Positions 61,127-64,000 of a DNA stretch of 64,000 nt are shown here, one piece after another. The translations under genes were made by a program, and so were the position numbers. Where the stretch lies: the NCBI GenBank assembly GCA_035651755.1, contig DASRFA010000040.1:62001-126000 (forward strand). The letters are read 5' to 3'. Each line of letters begins with the position of its first letter. The first letter of the stretch is position 1. The notes under the pieces are model-generated. The model ran no database searches, was not told where the DNA came from, and saw nothing but the letters and a program-made list of their open reading frames with translations. Source of the stretch: DASRFA01 sp035651755 (GTDB lineage: Bacteria; Desulfobacterota; Binatia; UBA12015).

Positions 61127-62968
61127 TCAACGCGAAGGCGGCGCGGTTGCGGGTGGTGCGGGTGCTTCCGCCGCGCCCGACGTCGCGAAGAGCAGGTCGT
61201 CGCCGTCGCGGCCGACGAGTCGGAGATCCGTGCGGGCGCTTTCGCCGGCGGCCGCCTCCCACGCGGCGCGCTCGTCGGCCGAGACCTCCGCCAGGTGGAC
61301 GAGCACCTGCGTCACGCCGGTCGCGCTCCGGAGCGCGGCGACCGCGTCGGGCGCGGGCAGCGCGAGAGCGAGGCGCATGCGCTCGGGGAAGTCGGCCGGC
61401 CAGTAGCTGTCGTAGCCGTTCACGAGCGGCCGCCAGTGGAAGATCGAGCGCACCATCGCGCGTGTGTGCCAGTGCGGAAGGAGCCCCGTCGGGCCGACCG
61501 GCAGCTCGAGGAGCGGACCCGGCTGCGCGCGGACGAATGCGAGGAGCGGCGAGCGCCCGTCGATCGCCTCCTGCAGCGGGTATGCGCGCGGCAGCGGCGT
61601 CCGGAGGACGGGCGGACCTCCGTAGCCGCGCGCGTACTCGGCGTAGGCGATCGCCGCGAACGCGGCCGCGAGCAGCCACGGCGCGGCGGCCGCGGCTCCG
61701 GCCGCGCGCGCGCCCCGTGCCACCAGCGCGGCGCGCGCGCGGCGCGCGACCTCGTGGAACGCGAGCCCGGCGAGCGCGCCGAGAGCGACGTAAGCGCCCA
61801 GGCTGAGGCGCGCCGGGACACGGAGGCGCGCGAGGAAAGGGAGCCACGCGATCGCCCACGCCTTCGGCGTCGCGATCTCGCGCCCGAGGACGACCACCGT
61901 CGGCGTGAGCGACAGCGCGATTCCCGCGATCGCCCAGAACCACGCCTGCCGCCACGCGTGCGACGGCGCTCCGCCGTCGCCGGGCGCGTCACGGCGGAGC
62001 GCCGCGAGCGCGCCGCCGATCGCGATCAGGACGAGCGCCGCCGGCACCACCGCAGTCGGCATCTGGTGGTCGAGGAGGCCTCCCGGAAGGCGCGTCGGGG
62101 GCTGTGCCAGGCCGCGCCACACCGTCTGCTCCGCGAGGTCCGGGTTCGCGCGCTGAACCACGCGATAGGCGAGCAGCTCGGGCGCGAGCGCCGCCGCGCC
62201 GAGGCCGACCACCAGCGCGACCTGCAGGCCGGCGCGGCGCGTGCGCGGACGCGCGATCCGCACCGCGGCGAGCGCCGCGAGCGGCCCGAGCACCGAGGGC
62301 GCGACGTAGCCGAAGTGGACCAGCGCCTGCCCGATGACGACCGGGATCGCGAGCAGCGTGCGCCGCCAGCTCGCGGTCGGGCGCGCCAGCAGGAGGAAGA
62401 GGACGGGAAAGCCGAAGAGGAGCGCGTAGATCGGCGCGGTCGGCGGAAACTCCCAGAGGAGCCAGCGGTCGGTCAGCAGCACCGTGCCCGCGACCGCGCC
62501 GGCCGCGTGCGAGCCGGTCCAGTGCCGCACGACGAGGTGGAGCGCCGTCGCGGTGAGCGCCGCGCCCGCGAGGAAGAGGACGTTCAGCGCGAGCGTCGGG
62601 TTGCCGGTCGCCCAGTACGTCGGCGCGAACCAGGGGAGCGCCGCCGCGCAGGTCGGGCCGTAGAAGAGCGCGTTCGCCGTCGGCGCGTAGATGGTCGCCT
62701 GCGCGAGAGCGAGCGGCGCGGTCGCGAGGCGATGGCTCTCGTACGCGAGCAGCCAGACGGTGAAGAGCGTGTCGAAGCGGCACGCGGGCGTCGAGTCGGG
62801 GAGGTGCGTCGCGATGCGCGCCGCGAGCGGCCAGGTGAGCCACGCGCACGCCGCGCCGTACGCCGCCAGGCACGCGAGACCGGCGGCCATCCACGCCGCC
62901 GGCGAGCGGCGCGGCGCGCTCGCGGATCCAGCGCCGCGACCGCCGGTCTCGATCTCGTCCGCGATCAT
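61127..62968 (-). CDS. Polytopic membrane protein with periplasmic motif module (paralogue F)
   Basis: This 613-residue closest relative of the protein at 58915 has AWLTWPLAARIATHLPD and CRFDTLFTVWLLAYESHRL. WATGNPTLALNVLFLAG and LLTDRWLLWEFPPTAPIYA are further shared blocks. The periplasmic module is GPLLELPVGPTGLLPHWHT, SIFHWRPLVNGYDSYWP, LPAPDAVAALRSATG and QVLVHLAEVSADER. The ATG overlaps the TGA of the YfhO-like gene (ATGA), so the two are co-translated, again pairing this family with another polytopic glycan protein. The C-terminal tail is Pro/Ala-rich. The start at 62968 lacks an earlier alternative in frame. Confidence 0.73.
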   Translation of the reverse strand: MIADEIETGGRGAGSASAPRRSPAAWMAAGLACLAAYGAACAWLTWPLAARIATHLPDSTPACRFDTLFTVWLLAYESHRLATAPLALAQATIYAPTANALFYGPTCAAALPWFAPTYWATGNPTLALNVLFLAGAALTATALHLVVRHWTGSHAAGAVAGTVLLTDRWLLWEFPPTAPIYALLFGFPVLFLLLARPTASWRRTLLAIPVVIGQALVHFGYVAPSVLGPLAALAAVRIARPRTRRAGLQVALVVGLGAAALAPELLAYRVVQRANPDLAEQTVWRGLAQPPTRLPGGLLDHQMPTAVVPAALVLIAIGGALAALRRDAPGDGGAPSHAWRQAWFWAIAGIALSLTPTVVVLGREIATPKAWAIAWLPFLARLRVPARLSLGAYVALGALAGLAFHEVARRARAALVARGARAAGAAAAAPWLLAAAFAAIAYAEYARGYGGPPVLRTPLPRAYPLQEAIDGRSPLLAFVRAQPGPLLELPVGPTGLLPHWHTRAMVRSIFHWRPLVNGYDSYWPADFPERMRLALALPAPDAVAALRSATGVTQVLVHLAEVSADERAAWEAAAGESARTDLRLVGRDGDDLLFATSGAAEAPAPPATAPPSR

Positions 62969-64000
62969 CGCGGAGGGGACCTTCGCCCGCCGCGCCACAC
63001 GAGCAGCGCGACCGCCGCTCCCGCGAGCGCGAACGCGGCGAAGCCGGGCACGAGCCAGCCCGGGCGATAGTGGAAGTCGATGCGATGGCGCCCGGGCGGG
63101 ACGCGGACGGCGCGGAAGACGTGGTCCGCCGGCATCACGTCCACGCGCTCGCCGTCGACGAAGGCTTGCCACCCGGGTGCAAAGGCGTCCGCCAGGACGA
63201 CGAGGCCCGGGCTCGCGAGATCCGCGTCGAGCGCGACGCGCTCGGGCTCGTCGACCGCGATCGCGACCCGCTCCGCTGCGCCGGGCGGCGGCGGCGACAG
63301 GCCCGCGACGTCGGCGGGCGCCTCGAGGACGGCGGTGTCGCGCGCGTCGCCGGGCGCGCTCAGGATTCGCCGCAGGCTCGCGAGGTCGTCGCCGACGACG
63401 ACCGCGCGGTGCACGATGCGCGCGCGCGGCAACGGCTCGCGATGGACCAGCACGTCGCCGCCGGGAAGCCGCGCGTCGCCGTCGACCGGCCGGAAGCCCG
63501 CCGCCTCGAGCGCGGCCACGCCCTCGGGTCGCACGGCGACGAGCCCGATGCCCGCGAGGGCCGCGAGCGCGGGACGGCGCGCGATCCCGTCCCATCGCCC
63601 CCATCCGGGGCTCTCGTGCAGCTCGATGTCTTTGAGCAGGTGCACCGCACGCCGCGGCGGGAGCGCGGGCTCGTAGCCGGTCGGCGATCGCAGCTCGTGG
63701 CGGAGGAGGCCGCCGCCGTCCGTCTGCTCCGCATCGACGATGCGCGGTTCGGGATCGAAGCGCGCCGCCGCGCGCCGGACGAGATCGGCGCGCACGGCGA
63801 GCGCGGGGTAGTCGGGCGCTCTCACGCGCAGCAGCGTCGGCACGCGGGCGACGACCGAGAGGCCGTGTGCGGCGACGCCGAGCGCGAGCGCCGAGGCCGC
63901 GATGCGGAGCCAGCGTCTCTCGAGCGCGAGCGCCTCGGAAACGCCGGCGGCGACCAAGAGCCCCAGGAACGTCCCGCCCATGAAGCCCCACGCCGCCGGC
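62965..64000 (-). CDS. YfhO-like membrane protein, C-terminal part (runs off right edge)
   Basis: At least 344 codons of an open frame are visible, with the start outside the window; an internal ATG at 63981 is not the likely start because the frame continues upstream in membrane-like sequence (PAAWGFMGGTF). The visible part has one or two helices, then a periplasmic domain. Its C-terminal hallmark is VVLADAFAPGWQAFVDGERV, then FRAVRVPPGRHRIDFHYRPG and a last helix. That pattern is typical of YfhO proteins, which in Gram-positives glycosylate lipoteichoic acid using lipid-linked sugars. It is coupled to paralogue F by ATGA overlap. A glycosyltransferase role is therefore plausible. Confidence 0.8.
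   Translation of the reverse strand, partial: PAAWGFMGGTFLGLLVAAGVSEALALERRWLRIAASALALGVAAHGLSVVARVPTLLRVRAPDYPALAVRADLVRRAAARFDPEPRIVDAEQTDGGGLLRHELRSPTGYEPALPPRRAVHLLKDIELHESPGWGRWDGIARRPALAALAGIGLVAVRPEGVAALEAAGFRPVDGDARLPGGDVLVHREPLPRARIVHRAVVVGDDLASLRRILSAPGDARDTAVLEAPADVAGLSPPPPGAAERVAIAVDEPERVALDADLASPGLVVLADAFAPGWQAFVDGERVDVMPADHVFRAVRVPPGRHRIDFHYRPGWLVPGFAAFALAGAAVALLVWRGGRRSPPR

Overview
The window is about 75% G+C, with dense genes, frequent GTG starts and chains of genes whose start and stop codons overlap. I see no rRNA, tRNA, CRISPR array, phage gene or transposase. The gene content (Ku with LigD modules, an Amidohydro_2 protein, CopC/CopD and a very large surface-glycan repertoire) would fit a deltaproteobacterial, Binatota-like or myxobacterial-type Gram-negative. 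Lineage is my inference and is not settled by any marker gene here.

Layout. 1-1028 (-) is a partial secreted M6 metalloprotease. 1012-7415 (+) is a five-gene glycosyltransferase operon (GT2, GT4, GT2, GT4, GT-C-like). 7391-10310 (-) holds CopD, CopC and endonuclease III. 10394-17318 (+) is a second glycan operon: GT2, polyprenol-phosphate mannose synthase, GT4, a membrane protein fused to helical repeats, and a methyltransferase. 17336-19323 carries an amidohydrolase and two kinds of structured repeat. 19324-22229 is a GT2-methyltransferase fusion and a sulfatase-fold protein. 22352-23615 encodes a YpfJ-like zinc peptidase and a small lipoprotein. 23728-29773 has two paralogous polytopic proteins around a GT39-like protein. 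29817-30534 (-) is a nucleotidyltransferase with a small partner. 30680-34569 (+) is an NHEJ operon in which LigD is split into three genes. 34570-49787 is a mosaic of membrane glycan proteins, SGNH hydrolases, acyltransferases, a second sulfatase-fold protein and a GT2/DUF2304 pair. 49876-52614 holds a methyltransferase running into repeats, a broken GST gene and a nucleotidyltransferase-GT2 fusion. 52818-64000 is more of the polytopic family, an SGNH hydrolase, a zinc-ribbon methyltransferase, a degraded gene and a partial YfhO-like protein.

How it works together. The main theme is assembly and decoration of surface glycans: cytoplasmic GT2/GT4 transferases, a lipid-phosphate sugar synthase, many GT-C-like membrane proteins that could use lipid-linked sugars at the outer face, and periplasmic modifiers (sulfatase-fold transferases, acyltransferases, SGNH esterases, methyltransferases). 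No Wzx, Wzy, ABC exporter or initiating phosphoglycosyl transferase is visible, so export and polymerisation would be encoded elsewhere or work differently.

The least-explained features are: a six-member paralogous polytopic family sharing a periplasmic motif module, four members of which add a C-terminal Ig-like domain; two dispersed structured repeat families whose hairpins show compensatory changes; a GT-C-like protein fused to HEAT-like repeats; and the split LigD operon.
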